Below, piece after piece: positions 43,584 through 53,589 of a DNA stretch of 64,000 nucleotides. Position numbers and translations under genes: made by a program. The notes below the pieces were generated by a model that saw nothing but the letters and a program-made list of their open reading frames with translations, did not search any database and was not told the DNA's origin. Each line of letters starts with the position of its first letter. Position 1 is the stretch's first letter. The stretch is from Dyadobacter sp. (GTDB taxonomy: Bacteria; Bacteroidota; Bacteroidia; Cytophagales; Spirosomataceae): positions 62,001 through 126,000 of the forward strand of contig NZ_JAGIAS010000005.1 in assembly GCF_017744695.1 (NCBI RefSeq), in the 5' to 3' direction.

Positions 43584-44621
43584 ATGAATGCACAGCATAT
43601 GAACAAGAATTTTAAGGATGGCCTGAACCTGATGTCGAAAGTGACGCCGAAGCGGGCGTGGAATGCGATGCAGATATTGGGAAGCTATTTTTATTCCAAA
43701 ATGACGGGTAACCCGGTGCACTGGGGAATGCCGATCGCGATTTCTTTCGAGCCGACTACTTCCTGTAACCTACGCTGCCCCGAATGCCCCAGCGGCCTCC
43801 GCTCGTTCACGCGACCGACGGGAATGATGGAAGAAAAGTTATATAAAAGAACCATCGACGAGCTCGCGGATACTTTATTATACCTGATATTCTACTTTCA
43901 GGGCGAGCCCTATCTCCACCCCAAATTCTTCGAACTCGTCCAGTATGCGCATAAGAAGGGCATTTACACGGCCACTTCCACTAATGCGCATTACCTCACC
44001 GACGAGAAAGCGCGCAAAACGGTGGAATCGGGTCTTGACCGACTGATCATTTCTATTGATGGTACCACGCAGGACGTTTACCAGCAATACCGCGTCGGTG
44101 GAAACCTTGAAAAAGTACTGGAAGGAACGCGCAACATCATTAAATGGAAGAAGGAGCTTAAATCTGCGACGCCGCATGTGATATTCCAGTTTCTCGTCGT
44201 AAAGCCCAATGAGCATCAGATTGAAGATGTGAAAAAGCTGGCCGAGGAAATGGGCGTGGATGAAGTAGGCCTGAAAACTGCGCAGATTTACGATTACGAA
44301 GAAGGTTCCGACCTGATCCCTACCATTGAAAAATACTCGCGCTACCAGGTGCAATCTGACGGGAAGTATTCCATCAAAAACAAATTCGTAGATCACTGCT
44401 GGAAAATGTGGCACTCGTGCGTGATCACCTGGGACGGTGCCGTGGTGCCGTGCTGTTTCGACAAGGACGCCGAGTACAAGCTGGGCGATATGAAAACATC
44501 CACGTTCCGGCAGCTTTGGAAAGGGAAGAAGTACCGCGATTTCCGGGCTTCGTTGATCCGATCTCGTTCAGAGATAGAGATGTGCAAGAACTGTACGGAA
44601 GGAACGCAGGTGTGGGCGTGA
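43584..44621 (+). CDS. radical SAM/SPASM domain protein
   Basis: 345 residues. SCNLRCPECPSGLRSF contains the C61-x3-C65-x2-C68 cluster that binds the SAM-cleaving 4Fe-4S centre. The C-terminal SPASM region has CWKMWHSC, VVPCCFDKDAEYKLGDM and EMCKNCTEG, for auxiliary iron-sulfur cluster(s). SPASM proteins modify peptides or other substrates. No precursor peptide gene is visible next to it, so the substrate is unknown. Confidence 0.93.
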   Translation: MNAQHMNKNFKDGLNLMSKVTPKRAWNAMQILGSYFYSKMTGNPVHWGMPIAISFEPTTSCNLRCPECPSGLRSFTRPTGMMEEKLYKRTIDELADTLLYLIFYFQGEPYLHPKFFELVQYAHKKGIYTATSTNAHYLTDEKARKTVESGLDRLIISIDGTTQDVYQQYRVGGNLEKVLEGTRNIIKWKKELKSATPHVIFQFLVVKPNEHQIEDVKKLAEEMGVDEVGLKTAQIYDYEEGSDLIPTIEKYSRYQVQSDGKYSIKNKFVDHCWKMWHSCVITWDGAVVPCCFDKDAEYKLGDMKTSTFRQLWKGKKYRDFRASLIRSRSEIEMCKNCTEGTQVWA

Positions 44622-44785
44622 AACATTCGCCTTTTTTCAGTCCAAATTATTTTTAATTAAATAATAATATCATTTAAAAATCTCATTATCAGCTAGTTTG
44701 GTGTTTTCTTGAAAACTCCGTGGAACATTTTTTGGTAGATTGCCCCGAATAATAGAAATTTGACATTGGTAACTCAAATGAATAC

Positions 44786-45571
44786 ATGGGCAAAGTAATT
44801 GCAATTGCAAACCAAAAGGGAGGCGTAGGGAAAACCACCACTGCTATTAACCTTGCGGCCAGTTTGGCCGCGCTAGAATTCCGCACACTCATTATCGATG
44901 CCGACCCGCAGGCCAACTCTACGTCGGGGCTCGGTTTCAATCCGCAGGAGATGGAGAACAGCATTTACGAATGCATGGTGGAGCAGGCGAAGACTTCGGA
45001 AATCATCCTGCAAACCGATTTTCCCAACCTGAACCTGCTGCCGTCGCATATCGACCTGGTAGGGGCGGAGATCGAAATGATTAACCTTAAAAACCGGGAA
45101 CACCGGATGAAGGATGCTATCGAAGAGGTGCGTAATGAGTACGACTTCATTATCATCGACTGCTCTCCTTCGCTTGGTCTTATCACGATCAACAGCCTTA
45201 CCGCAGCCGACTCGGTGATTATTCCCGTGCAATGCGAGTATTTCGCATTGGAAGGCTTGGGTAAACTGTTGAATACCATTACGATCATTCAGTCGCGACT
45301 GAATACCAACCTGATCATCGAGGGTATCCTGCTCACGATGTACGACCTCCGCCTGCGTCTGTCCAACCAGGTGGTGACCGAGGTTACCAATCACTTCGAA
45401 TCTCTTGTTTTCAATACCATTATCCCTCGTAACGTACGCATCAGTGAGGCGCCGAGCTTCGGGATCCCTGTCATGGCACAGGATTCGGACAGCAAAGGGG
45501 CCGTTAGCTACCTGAACCTTGCAAGAGAGATTCTCAGTAAAAACGGTTTGCTCTCCGACAGGGTGAACTGA
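44786..45571 (+). CDS. parA: chromosome partitioning ATPase ParA
   Basis: 261 residues. Deviant Walker A IANQKGGVGKTTTAINLA, Walker A' and B (LIIDADPQANST, FIIIDCSPSLGL) as in ParA/Soj. It moves the origin region together with ParB, whose gene starts 21 bases downstream. The 164-base upstream region is AT-rich with no clear promoter match. Confidence 0.97.
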   Translation: MGKVIAIANQKGGVGKTTTAINLAASLAALEFRTLIIDADPQANSTSGLGFNPQEMENSIYECMVEQAKTSEIILQTDFPNLNLLPSHIDLVGAEIEMINLKNREHRMKDAIEEVRNEYDFIIIDCSPSLGLITINSLTAADSVIIPVQCEYFALEGLGKLLNTITIIQSRLNTNLIIEGILLTMYDLRLRLSNQVVTEVTNHFESLVFNTIIPRNVRISEAPSFGIPVMAQDSDSKGAVSYLNLAREILSKNGLLSDRVN

Positions 45572-45592
45572 TCACGATAGTACGAACAGGCA

Positions 45593-46510
45593 ATGGAGAA
45601 TAGCAGCAAGACGAAAAAAATGACCGGACTGGGAAGAGGATTAGGCGCTCTTCTGCAAGACTCCGAGAAAATCAACACGCCCAGGGCTAACACGCGCATT
45701 TCGCCAGCCGAAATCATCGGCTCGATGAACGAGATCGACGTGAGCCAGATCGAGGCAAACCCTTACCAGCCCCGGACGAAGTTCGACCAGGAATCACTGG
45801 AAGAACTTGCCGATTCGATCCGGGTCCAGGGGATTATCCAGCCGATTACCGTACGACAGCTTTCGGAGGATTCCTACCAGCTGATTTCCGGGGAACGTCG
45901 CTTGCAAGCCTCGCGCTCGCTCGGAATGACCACCATCCCGGCCTACATTCGTACCGCCAACGACCAGCAGATGCTGGAAATGGCGCTCATCGAGAACATC
46001 CAGCGCGAAAACCTGAATGCGATCGAGATTGCATTGAGCTACCAGCGACTGATCCTTGAATGCAGCCTCAAACAGGAAGAACTCGGCGCGCGCGTGGGCA
46101 AGAACCGCACGACCGTCAATAACTATATCCGCTTACTCAAATTGCCGCCGGTGATCCAGGCGGCATTGCGCGACGATAAGATCAGTATGGGCCATGCCCG
46201 GGCGCTAATCACGATCAACAGCGACCAGAGCCAGTTGAAAATTTTCAACCAGATCATCGAGGAAGGATGGTCGGTAAGGAAGGTCGAAGACGAGGTACGG
46301 AAGCTCGGAATGATGAGTAATATCCCCATTGAGTCGAAAAAACAACCGACAATTAATCAGGAAATAAAGTCGTTACAGTTCCAGCTTTCGTCCTATTTCG
46401 GGGCAAAAGTATCGGTAAAAGCCAATGAGCAGCACAAGGGTGAGATTAAGATCCCTTTTGGCTCTCAGGACGAACTGAAAAAGATTTTAGAAACACTGAA
46501 ATTTAAGTAA
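45593..46510 (+). CDS. parB: chromosome partitioning protein ParB
   Basis: 305 residues. N-terminal GLGRGLGALL, ParB/Srx domain with the CTP-binding box ISGERRLQASRSLG, HTH region GKNRTTVNNYIRLL, and a C-terminal dimerisation domain. The GERR box is intact. It spreads on parS sites and works with ParA. No parS-like site was searched for successfully by eye. Confidence 0.97.
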   Translation: MENSSKTKKMTGLGRGLGALLQDSEKINTPRANTRISPAEIIGSMNEIDVSQIEANPYQPRTKFDQESLEELADSIRVQGIIQPITVRQLSEDSYQLISGERRLQASRSLGMTTIPAYIRTANDQQMLEMALIENIQRENLNAIEIALSYQRLILECSLKQEELGARVGKNRTTVNNYIRLLKLPPVIQAALRDDKISMGHARALITINSDQSQLKIFNQIIEEGWSVRKVEDEVRKLGMMSNIPIESKKQPTINQEIKSLQFQLSSYFGAKVSVKANEQHKGEIKIPFGSQDELKKILETLKFK

Positions 46511-46513
46511 ACG

Positions 46514-47209
46514 TTGAAAAACTGGGTATTGTTAGGGTTGATTTTGCTGGTTTCAGGCCGGATTGCAGCACAGACAGAGGGTAAAAAGGATAGTCTGAAA
46601 ACCGAAAAATTGCCGGCTGTCGCGTTGGACAGCACTACTCTGGCCCAGGCAGATTCGTTAAAAAACGTTAAAAAGAAATGGATGCCGGTGCCGAAAACGG
46701 CTACGAAGCTGGCATTGATACCGGGCGCCGGGCAGATTTATAACCGGGATTACTGGAAGGCGCCTATCGTATACCTGGCATTCGGCGGAGGACTTTATAC
46801 CTATTACCTGAATACGATCAAGTACCACGATTTTCTCGATGCATATAAGTCGTTTTATGTGCTGGACAAGAACGATCCGGATTACGGACACCGTAAAAAA
46901 GAACTGGCAAGCGACGACGCCACCGTGAATGTGAGGGTCAGAAACCTGCTGAACACGAGCAGCGAGTACCGGGACGCGACACATAGCCAGATTGTCCGGC
47001 AAAAGAACTACTGGCGCCGGAACCGTGGCTTTGCCATTATCGTAACGGGCCTGATTTACACATTGTCGATCATCGAGGCCAATGTGGCGGCGCATTTGAA
47101 GACATTCGACCTTTCGGACGACCTGACCCTGAATGTGAGCCCGAAACTGAACCAGCCCGCTATGCAGACCCCTACGCCGGGTTTACGCATGGTGTTCAAT
47201 TTTAAGTGA
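46514..47209 (+). CDS. DUF5683 family membrane protein
   Basis: 231 residues, TTG start 3 bases after parB. Signal-like N-terminus (about 1-21, ending RIAAQ), then a Ser/Lys-rich linker and TKLALIPGAGQIYNRDYWKA, the DUF5683 core, with membrane helices near 75-97 and 170-192. Function unknown; its position between parB and dapB recurs in related genomes (recall, not checked here). Confidence 0.85.
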   Translation: MKNWVLLGLILLVSGRIAAQTEGKKDSLKTEKLPAVALDSTTLAQADSLKNVKKKWMPVPKTATKLALIPGAGQIYNRDYWKAPIVYLAFGGGLYTYYLNTIKYHDFLDAYKSFYVLDKNDPDYGHRKKELASDDATVNVRVRNLLNTSSEYRDATHSQIVRQKNYWRRNRGFAIIVTGLIYTLSIIEANVAAHLKTFDLSDDLTLNVSPKLNQPAMQTPTPGLRMVFNFK

Positions 47210-47243
47210 TTTAAAAGAGTACTGATTTTCAAATAACAGATTA

Positions 47244-47957
47244 ATGAGAATACTATTACTGGGGTACGGAAAGATGGGGAAGACGATCGAACAGATTGCC
47301 ATTGAACGGGGACATTCGATTGTAGGGAAAATTGATGTGCAAAACCGTGCGGATATGGACAAGCTGCAAACTGCCGACGTGGATGTAGCCATCGAGTTCA
47401 GCTCACCAGAGTCCGCATTTGAAAATATTATTTACTGCCTCAAAAAAGGCTGGCCGATCGTGTGCGGCACCACGGGCTGGCTCGACCGCCGCACGGAAGT
47501 GGAAGCGCTTTGCAAGGCCCAGTCGGGTTCGTTTTTCTACGCTTCCAATTACAGTATAGGCGTCAACCTGTTTTTCCGGCTGAACCGCATGCTGGCGCGG
47601 CTGATGAACGGCCACGAATACCAGAGCTCGATGACGGAAGTTCACCACATTCACAAACTCGACGCGCCAAGCGGTACGGCCATTACGCTCGCAGAAGGCA
47701 TTATCGAGGAAATGGGAAATGTCGACGGATGGAAGCTGGCTCCTGAAAATGAAGAAGGTTATCTGCAAATCCTGGCCGAACGCCGCGGGGAAGTGCCTGG
47801 TACCCACATTGTTCGTTACGAATCGGAAGTGGATACCATCGAAATATCCCACACGGCCCATAATCGCCAGGGTTTTGCGCTCGGTGCGGTAGTAGCTGCC
47901 GAATGGCTTCCGGGCAAATTCGGAGTGTTCGGGATGAATGACCTCCTCAAAATTTAA
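47244..47957 (+). CDS. dapB: 4-hydroxy-tetrahydrodipicolinate reductase
   Basis: 237 residues, typical of the shorter Bacteroidota form. Rossmann loop LLLGYGKMGKTIEQIA, VCGTTGWLD, and TEVHHIHKLDAPSGTAITLA with the catalytic His pair and Lys. It reduces hydroxy-tetrahydrodipicolinate with NAD(P)H in the lysine/diaminopimelate pathway. Confidence 0.97.
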   Translation: MRILLLGYGKMGKTIEQIAIERGHSIVGKIDVQNRADMDKLQTADVDVAIEFSSPESAFENIIYCLKKGWPIVCGTTGWLDRRTEVEALCKAQSGSFFYASNYSIGVNLFFRLNRMLARLMNGHEYQSSMTEVHHIHKLDAPSGTAITLAEGIIEEMGNVDGWKLAPENEEGYLQILAERRGEVPGTHIVRYESEVDTIEISHTAHNRQGFALGAVVAAEWLPGKFGVFGMNDLLKI

Positions 47958-47981
47958 AGTATTCTAACTATCAATCATCGC

Positions 47982-49118
47982 ATGGCTGTTAATAAAGAGT
48001 TGACTTCCAGTTCAGTTGAATCCAAAAAGAAGAAGTCACCGGCAAGGGAGTGGTTCGACTCCATTTTATTCGCGGTAGTCGCCGCAACTTTGATCCGCTG
48101 GCTGTTTTTTGAAGCATTTACCATCCCGACTCCATCGATGGAGAACAGCCTGCTCGTGGGCGATTTCCTTTTCGTGAGCAAGCTGCATTATGGAACACGT
48201 ACGCCGAAAACGCCGTTGCAGGTTCCGCTCACGCACCAGACGATCTGGGGAACCAACATTCCTTCTTACACCAGCCTGATCCAGTTGCCGCAATACCGCC
48301 TGCCGGGTTTCAGTGAAGTGAAGAGGGGCGATGTGGTGGTGTTCAATTATCCGCCTGAATTGCAGCATCCGGTTGACCTGAAAACCAACTATATCAAACG
48401 CTGCGTGGGTATCCCGGGCGACAAGGTAGAGGTGCGCGATTTGCAGGTATACGCCAACGGCCAGGCAATGGAAAATCCTCCGAGAATGGAGAATGAGTAC
48501 TTTGTGGCAACTACCACTGCGGTGAATGAAGAAAAGGTGTTCCGTGAAAACGGAATTTCGGAATACAATGCTTTTACCGACGGTGAGAACGACACCATTA
48601 GAGGAAATGAGCAAATGGGCTACCTGGTTTTTACGACCACGGAAATCGCTGCGAAGCTAAAAACCTATGATTTCGTGAAAAGCATTACACTGGTGAAAAC
48701 GGATAACGGTATCAGCGAGCCGATGCTGTACCCCAATTCGTCGCTTTTCAAATGGAACCGCGATAATTATGGACCGATTACCGTTCCCAAAGAAGGGATG
48801 ACCGTACAACTCACACCTGAAAATGTAGCAATGTATGGCCCGGTTATCAAGAACTACGAGGATAACGAAGATGTAGTCGTCGATGAAAAATCGGTGAAAG
48901 TGGGCGGGAAGGTTATTACCAGCTACACATTCAAGCAGGACTATTACTTTATGATGGGAGATAATCGCCACAACTCGGCCGATTCGCGCTACTGGGGTTT
49001 CGTTCCAATGGACCATATTGTTGGTAAGGCTGTGTTTGTCTGGATGTCCATTGACCCGAACCCGACCAGCTTCTTTAACAAAATTCGTTGGAGCCGCATT
49101 TTCCGGGTTATCAACTAA
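47982..49118 (+). CDS. lepB: signal peptidase I (first tandem copy)
   Basis: 378 residues, longer than E. coli LepB because of an insertion typical of Bacteroidota. One N-terminal membrane helix (about 27-47), catalytic S52 (IPTPSMENSLLVGD), K139 (YIKRCVGIPGDKV), and box E GDNRHNSADSRYWGFV. It cleaves signal peptides at the periplasmic face. Follows dapB by 24 bases; the terminator-like stem at 49143-49168 lies after it. Confidence 0.95.
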   Translation: MAVNKELTSSSVESKKKKSPAREWFDSILFAVVAATLIRWLFFEAFTIPTPSMENSLLVGDFLFVSKLHYGTRTPKTPLQVPLTHQTIWGTNIPSYTSLIQLPQYRLPGFSEVKRGDVVVFNYPPELQHPVDLKTNYIKRCVGIPGDKVEVRDLQVYANGQAMENPPRMENEYFVATTTAVNEEKVFRENGISEYNAFTDGENDTIRGNEQMGYLVFTTTEIAAKLKTYDFVKSITLVKTDNGISEPMLYPNSSLFKWNRDNYGPITVPKEGMTVQLTPENVAMYGPVIKNYEDNEDVVVDEKSVKVGGKVITSYTFKQDYYFMMGDNRHNSADSRYWGFVPMDHIVGKAVFVWMSIDPNPTSFFNKIRWSRIFRVIN

Positions 49119-49142
49119 GAATCTGGAATCGCATCCATACAG

Positions 49143-49175
49143 AGGGAAGGACTGAAAGGTTCTTCCCTTTTCTTT
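49143..49175 (+). terminator. terminator after the first lepB copy
   Basis: AGGGAAG (49143-49149) and CTTCCCT (49162-49168) form a 7-base stem followed by TTTCTTT. It separates the two signal peptidase genes. Confidence 0.6.
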
Positions 49176-49269
49176 GGATATTATATATAAATTAATATTA
49201 TATAATAATTATTAGTTTATAGAGATAACGGGTATATTGCATAGAATACCTCGCTAAATCAATAGTTTC

Positions 49270-50448
49270 ATGTCCGTAGCAGAAATAGTTTCAAAACCCC
49301 AGAGTGCTCCGAAAAGGAAATCAGCCTTCCGGGAATGGTTCGACTCAATACTGTTTGCAGTCGTCGCAGCCGTATTGATCCGCTGGTTGTTTTTCAGTGC
49401 ATTCGTAATTCCCACGCCTTCGATGGAGAATAGCCTGCTGGTAGGTGATTACCTGTTTGTAAGCAGGCTGCATTATGGCACAACCACACCAATTACGCCG
49501 TTGCAGGTACCGCTTACGCATCAGACGATCTGGGGTACCAGCATTCCTTCCTACCTCGACTGGATCAGGCTTCCACAATACCGCTTACCGGGTTTCACGG
49601 ATATTAAAAATGGCGATGTGGTCGTGTTCTATCTACCCGTCGAGCATCCGGATATGTATCAGAAATATGGTAACGTACTCCCTGACCTGCATCCCCATCC
49701 GACAGACCTGCGTTCGAACTACATTAAGCGGTGCGTGGGTATTCCAGGCGATAAACTGGAAGTCAGGCTTGGGGAGGTTTACGTGAACGGGCAGGCGCAG
49801 GTGCTGCCCCCGCGTATGCAGAACGAGTATTTTGTGTCTGTAAAAACCACTGTAAATGAAGAGAATGTGTTCCACAAGAACGGAATTGTCGACTACGCAC
49901 AGTTTACCGAGACATTCGGCGATAGCATTGCCTCCAACGATGAGCCAGGCTACATCGTAAAAACGACCGCCGCATTGGCCGAGAAGCTAAAAACCTACGA
50001 CTTCGTAAAGCGCGTACAGCCCGTGCTTATGGAAAAAGGTTTGAAAGAGCCTTACCTCTTCCCTTCAAGTGACGCAATCGACTGGAATAAGGATAACTAC
50101 GGGCCTATCATGGTGCCGAAAGCCGGGATGACCGTACCATTAACCGAGCTGAACATTGCGCTTTACGGCGATATTATCCGGAATTTCGATGGTAACGAAA
50201 ATGTGATCGTGGAAAAGAACAAAATCACGATCGGAGGCAAGCAGATCAGTAACTACACATTCAAACAGGATTACTATTTCATGATGGGCGACAATCGCCA
50301 CGATTCCGCCGATTCGCGTTATTGGGGGTTTGTCCCAAAAGACCATGTTGTAGGAAAGGCGGTTTTCGTATGGATGTCCATCGATCCCAACCCGACCAGC
50401 TTCCTCAAAAAGATTCGATGGGACAGAATTTTTAGAACGATTGATTAA
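49270..50448 (+). CDS. lepB: signal peptidase I (second tandem copy)
   Basis: 392 residues. Closely similar to the preceding gene: REWFDSILFAVVAAVLIRWL, catalytic S51 (PTPSMENSLLVGD), K153 (YIKRCVGIPG) and box E GDNRHDSADSRYWGFV. The main difference is an extra stretch before K153 (EHPDMYQKYGNVLPDLHPHP). Both active-site residues are intact, so this is not a decaying copy. It has its own AT-rich upstream region. Confidence 0.95.
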   Translation: MSVAEIVSKPQSAPKRKSAFREWFDSILFAVVAAVLIRWLFFSAFVIPTPSMENSLLVGDYLFVSRLHYGTTTPITPLQVPLTHQTIWGTSIPSYLDWIRLPQYRLPGFTDIKNGDVVVFYLPVEHPDMYQKYGNVLPDLHPHPTDLRSNYIKRCVGIPGDKLEVRLGEVYVNGQAQVLPPRMQNEYFVSVKTTVNEENVFHKNGIVDYAQFTETFGDSIASNDEPGYIVKTTAALAEKLKTYDFVKRVQPVLMEKGLKEPYLFPSSDAIDWNKDNYGPIMVPKAGMTVPLTELNIALYGDIIRNFDGNENVIVEKNKITIGGKQISNYTFKQDYYFMMGDNRHDSADSRYWGFVPKDHVVGKAVFVWMSIDPNPTSFLKKIRWDRIFRTID

Positions 50449-50449
50449 A

Positions 50450-50536
50450 GGAAGAATAGAAGATGGAGGAAAGGGAGAAAAGGGAGGATGGTGTCCCTTT
50501 ACTCCTTCCTCCCTTACCTCTATCTTCTATTCTTCC
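50450..50536. terminator. long imperfect hairpin between convergent genes (likely bidirectional terminator)
   Basis: About 28 bases from GGAAGAATAGAAGAT (50450-50464) pair with the complement ending at 50536 with two mismatches; the loop is about 30 bases. It directly follows the lepB stop. The right arm includes the last codons and stop of the GH13 gene (50527 onward). Confidence 0.6.
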
Positions 50537-52350
50537 TGGGAAAAGATCAAAGCCGAATACGGCGGGATTTGTAACGACGCGAATTGCCCGCAGCCATCCA
50601 TTTCGCCGTCCATAGTGTCTACATCGAAAACGCCCAGATTCGAGAAATCGGCGTCGTAATATTCGTTGTCGCTATTGAACCGCAGGTTCCATTTGCCTGC
50701 CCGGGGAAATCCGACTTTGTAATCCGAGAAAGTTTCGGTTGAAAAGTTGAATACGACCACCACACTGTCTTTCGGGCCGCCTTCGTCCCAGCGGTGCATC
50801 ACGATCACTTTTTTCTCATTATCCTGCCGGATAATACCGACATTCTGGCCTTGAAGGCCTTTGGTGACGCCAAACCAGTTTCGGCGGATGTGGATCATGT
50901 CACGGTGCAAGGCCGCGAAGCCGCTGAATTTTTCGAGCCTCGACCAGTCGATCGGGTCGCTGTCGGAAAACCATTTGTCTTCCAGCAATGGCTGTCCCTG
51001 GAATATCATCGGGATGCCGGGCGAAGTAAGTACCAACGCAACGCCCAATGCCGCCCGCTTTTTGGAATACCAGTTATTTACATCACCATCGGCAATTTCC
51101 TCTGCGACGCGCGCCTTTCCATTAGCTACCTCGTCATGTGATTCGGTGTAGATAATCCGCTGGAAAGCGTCGGAATTGTAGCGGTTGGTAATGGCTGCGA
51201 CGACGCTGTCCATATTGCGGTCCTGGTCGTTTGCCGTAATAACAGCGTCGCGGATAGAATGCACAAATTCCGCATCCCACTGTGACCCATAGCCCAGGCC
51301 GCCATTTTCGACCGAATTGGTGATGAAATCCAATGAATGCATATCCTCGGCAATGGTAATGCAATTGCCACAGCTGTCGCGAATGTCCTTGTTGATCCAT
51401 TGCATGAGCGAAATGCCTTCTGCGATGTCGTCCCCGGGATTGCCGTTGGCTTTTACGTTGCGTATGTAGGGCACCATGTCCATGCGCAGGCCGTCGATGC
51501 GATAATCGCGGAGCCACATCAGGGCATTGTCGTGAATGTACTGCCGCACTTCACCGCGACCGTAATCGGGGCGGGTATTGCCCCAGGGTGTTTCGGAGCG
51601 CCAGTCGTTGTAAAAGTAAATGCCTCCGCCATCGTTTTCCTGCCAGCCGTCGAACTGCCAGAGATCGAGGTCCGACGGGCCGAAATGGTTGTATACCACG
51701 TCGAGGACTACGGCGATACCCGCTTCATGCGCGGCTTTAACAAACGCTTTCAAGCCGTCCGGACCACCGTAGTCGGATTCAATGGCAAAGGGATTGGCAG
51801 GGTTATAGCCCCACGACCTTGAACCGGGAAATTCGGAACAGGGCATCAGCTCTACCGCATTGAAACCCATGTCTTTTAAATAGGGAATGCGCTCGATAGC
51901 CGTGTAGAATGTGCCGACCTGCCCTTGCTGCTTTACATTAAAAGTACCAACATGGAGCTCGTAGATAACCAGCTCATGCCAACCGGGCATTTGGAAATTT
52001 ACATCCTGCCAGTCGAATGACTCGTGGTTGTAAACAATGCAGTTACCTGCGGAATTGGTCATTTTCAGCGCGTAAGGATCGTTGCGGTAGAGCTCGCCGG
52101 CAGGTGTTTTGAGGACGAATTTGTATTCATCCCCCTCCTTTGAATTTTCAACCAGCGCACCCCACATGCCATTCTCTTCCGGTTGCAGTGGAGTGGCGGT
52201 ACTATTCCAGTTGTTGAAACTTCCAATGACCGAAACGCTTTCGGCGTGTGGCGCCCATACACGGTAATAAACTCCTTCGGGATGGCAGGTGGCGCCCATG
52301 CCTTCATAATGTTGCTCGGTTTCGGCTACGTCGGTTTCGAGGTTTTCCAT
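50527..52350 (-). CDS. GH13 alpha-glucan branching-enzyme-like protein
   Basis: 607 residues. N-terminal CBM48/E-set (YYRVWAPHAESVSVIGSFN), then the GH13 barrel: VVLDVVYNHFGP (region I), DGLRMDMVPYI with nucleophile Asp, TIAEDMHSLD with the acid/base Glu, and TESHDEVANGKAR (region IV), which resembles the SHDEVVHGK of GlgB branching enzymes. It may act in glycogen branching, but no glg neighbours are present, so amylase-type activity is possible. Its stop lies in the hairpin shared with lepB. Confidence 0.88.
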   Translation of the reverse strand: MENLETDVAETEQHYEGMGATCHPEGVYYRVWAPHAESVSVIGSFNNWNSTATPLQPEENGMWGALVENSKEGDEYKFVLKTPAGELYRNDPYALKMTNSAGNCIVYNHESFDWQDVNFQMPGWHELVIYELHVGTFNVKQQGQVGTFYTAIERIPYLKDMGFNAVELMPCSEFPGSRSWGYNPANPFAIESDYGGPDGLKAFVKAAHEAGIAVVLDVVYNHFGPSDLDLWQFDGWQENDGGGIYFYNDWRSETPWGNTRPDYGRGEVRQYIHDNALMWLRDYRIDGLRMDMVPYIRNVKANGNPGDDIAEGISLMQWINKDIRDSCGNCITIAEDMHSLDFITNSVENGGLGYGSQWDAEFVHSIRDAVITANDQDRNMDSVVAAITNRYNSDAFQRIIYTESHDEVANGKARVAEEIADGDVNNWYSKKRAALGVALVLTSPGIPMIFQGQPLLEDKWFSDSDPIDWSRLEKFSGFAALHRDMIHIRRNWFGVTKGLQGQNVGIIRQDNEKKVIVMHRWDEGGPKDSVVVVFNFSTETFSDYKVGFPRAGKWNLRFNSDNEYYDADFSNLGVFDVDTMDGEMDGCGQFASLQIPPYSALIFSQEE

Positions 52351-52457
52351 ATTTGGTTTTCAGATTATTATTTTATTTTTGAAATGAACTGCTGACGTAT
52401 ATGCGCAAAATGCATGCCAGGCGTCGGCGTCCACAAACTCAACCAACACACTATATC

Positions 52458-53585
52458 ATGCAACCATCCTCCGACGCAGAGAAAATCTGCATTCTCGCAT
52501 TAATGCATACCCCCGGCATCGGGGCCGTGACGATCCGCCAACTCATCAGCTACTGTGGCAGCGCTTCCCAGGTTTTTCATGCGGATTACAAAAAGCTTAT
52601 CAAAATTCCGGGTATCGGCGACAAGATCGTGAAGGCCGTTTTGGGTAAAAACACTCTGGAACTGGCGGAAAGAGAGCTCTCGCAATGCCGCAAGACCGGA
52701 ACGCAATTACTTTTCTTCAACGAGCCGGAATACCCGGCGCGCCTCCGGCCGCTTTACGATGCGCCAATTGCTTTGTACGCCAGAGGGAACACGGATTTTA
52801 ACTGGCCGCGTACGGTAGGTATCGTAGGCACCCGGAAAATCAGCGAGTACGGGAAGGCCGTGACGGAAAATATCATTCGCGACCTGGCGCCGTACCAGCC
52901 GCTTGTGGTCAGCGGACTGGCCTATGGTGTGGATATCACTGCACACCGGCATTGCCTGCGTAACAACATGGCGACGCTGGGTGTTATGGCGAGCGGGTTG
53001 GATGTGATCTATCCGGCGGTCCACCAGCGGACTGCTCTTGAAATGCAGGATAATGGAGGGATCGTCACGGAAAACGCGTTGGGGACGAAGCCGGATTTTA
53101 TGAGATTTCCGGCGCGCAACCGAATTATTGCGGGGCTCAGTGATGTTACCATAGTAGTGGAATCGGGGCGTACCGGAGGGAGCCTGATTACCGTCGAGTT
53201 TGCACAGAACTACCATCGGGATGTGTTTGCAGTACCGGGTGCTATACATGAGCCGCAATCGGAAGGCTGCAACTTTCTGATCCGCGACCACAAGGCCTCG
53301 ATTTTTACTTCGGTGGCGGATATGGCCGAGGCGCTGGGTTGGGGAGAAGGAATGCCCGAAGCGAGGCAGGTGGATATTTCCGATCAGACGGCGATGACTT
53401 TCGAGGGTTTTACACAGGACGAAGGCCAGGTTCTCTCACTGTTAAAACAGCGGGGAGCCATGCAGATCGATGAGCTCGCATGGCAATCGGGCATTCATTT
53501 GAACCGGCTGGCTACGCTGCTGTTAAACCTCGAATTCCAGGGGATGGTCCGGTCGATGCCGGGCAAGAAATACGGGTTGATTTAA
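52458..53585 (+). CDS. dprA: DNA-processing protein DprA
   Basis: 375 residues from the ATG at 52458; an in-frame ATG at 52401 adds a basic stretch not seen in the family. N-terminal helix-hairpin-helix region, Rossmann-like DprA core with VGIVGTRKIS and FPARNRIIAGLSDVTIVVES, and a C-terminal winged helix. It loads RecA on incoming single-stranded DNA during transformation. Confidence 0.95.
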   Translation: MQPSSDAEKICILALMHTPGIGAVTIRQLISYCGSASQVFHADYKKLIKIPGIGDKIVKAVLGKNTLELAERELSQCRKTGTQLLFFNEPEYPARLRPLYDAPIALYARGNTDFNWPRTVGIVGTRKISEYGKAVTENIIRDLAPYQPLVVSGLAYGVDITAHRHCLRNNMATLGVMASGLDVIYPAVHQRTALEMQDNGGIVTENALGTKPDFMRFPARNRIIAGLSDVTIVVESGRTGGSLITVEFAQNYHRDVFAVPGAIHEPQSEGCNFLIRDHKASIFTSVADMAEALGWGEGMPEARQVDISDQTAMTFEGFTQDEGQVLSLLKQRGAMQIDELAWQSGIHLNRLATLLLNLEFQGMVRSMPGKKYGLI

Positions 53586-53589
53586 ATGC

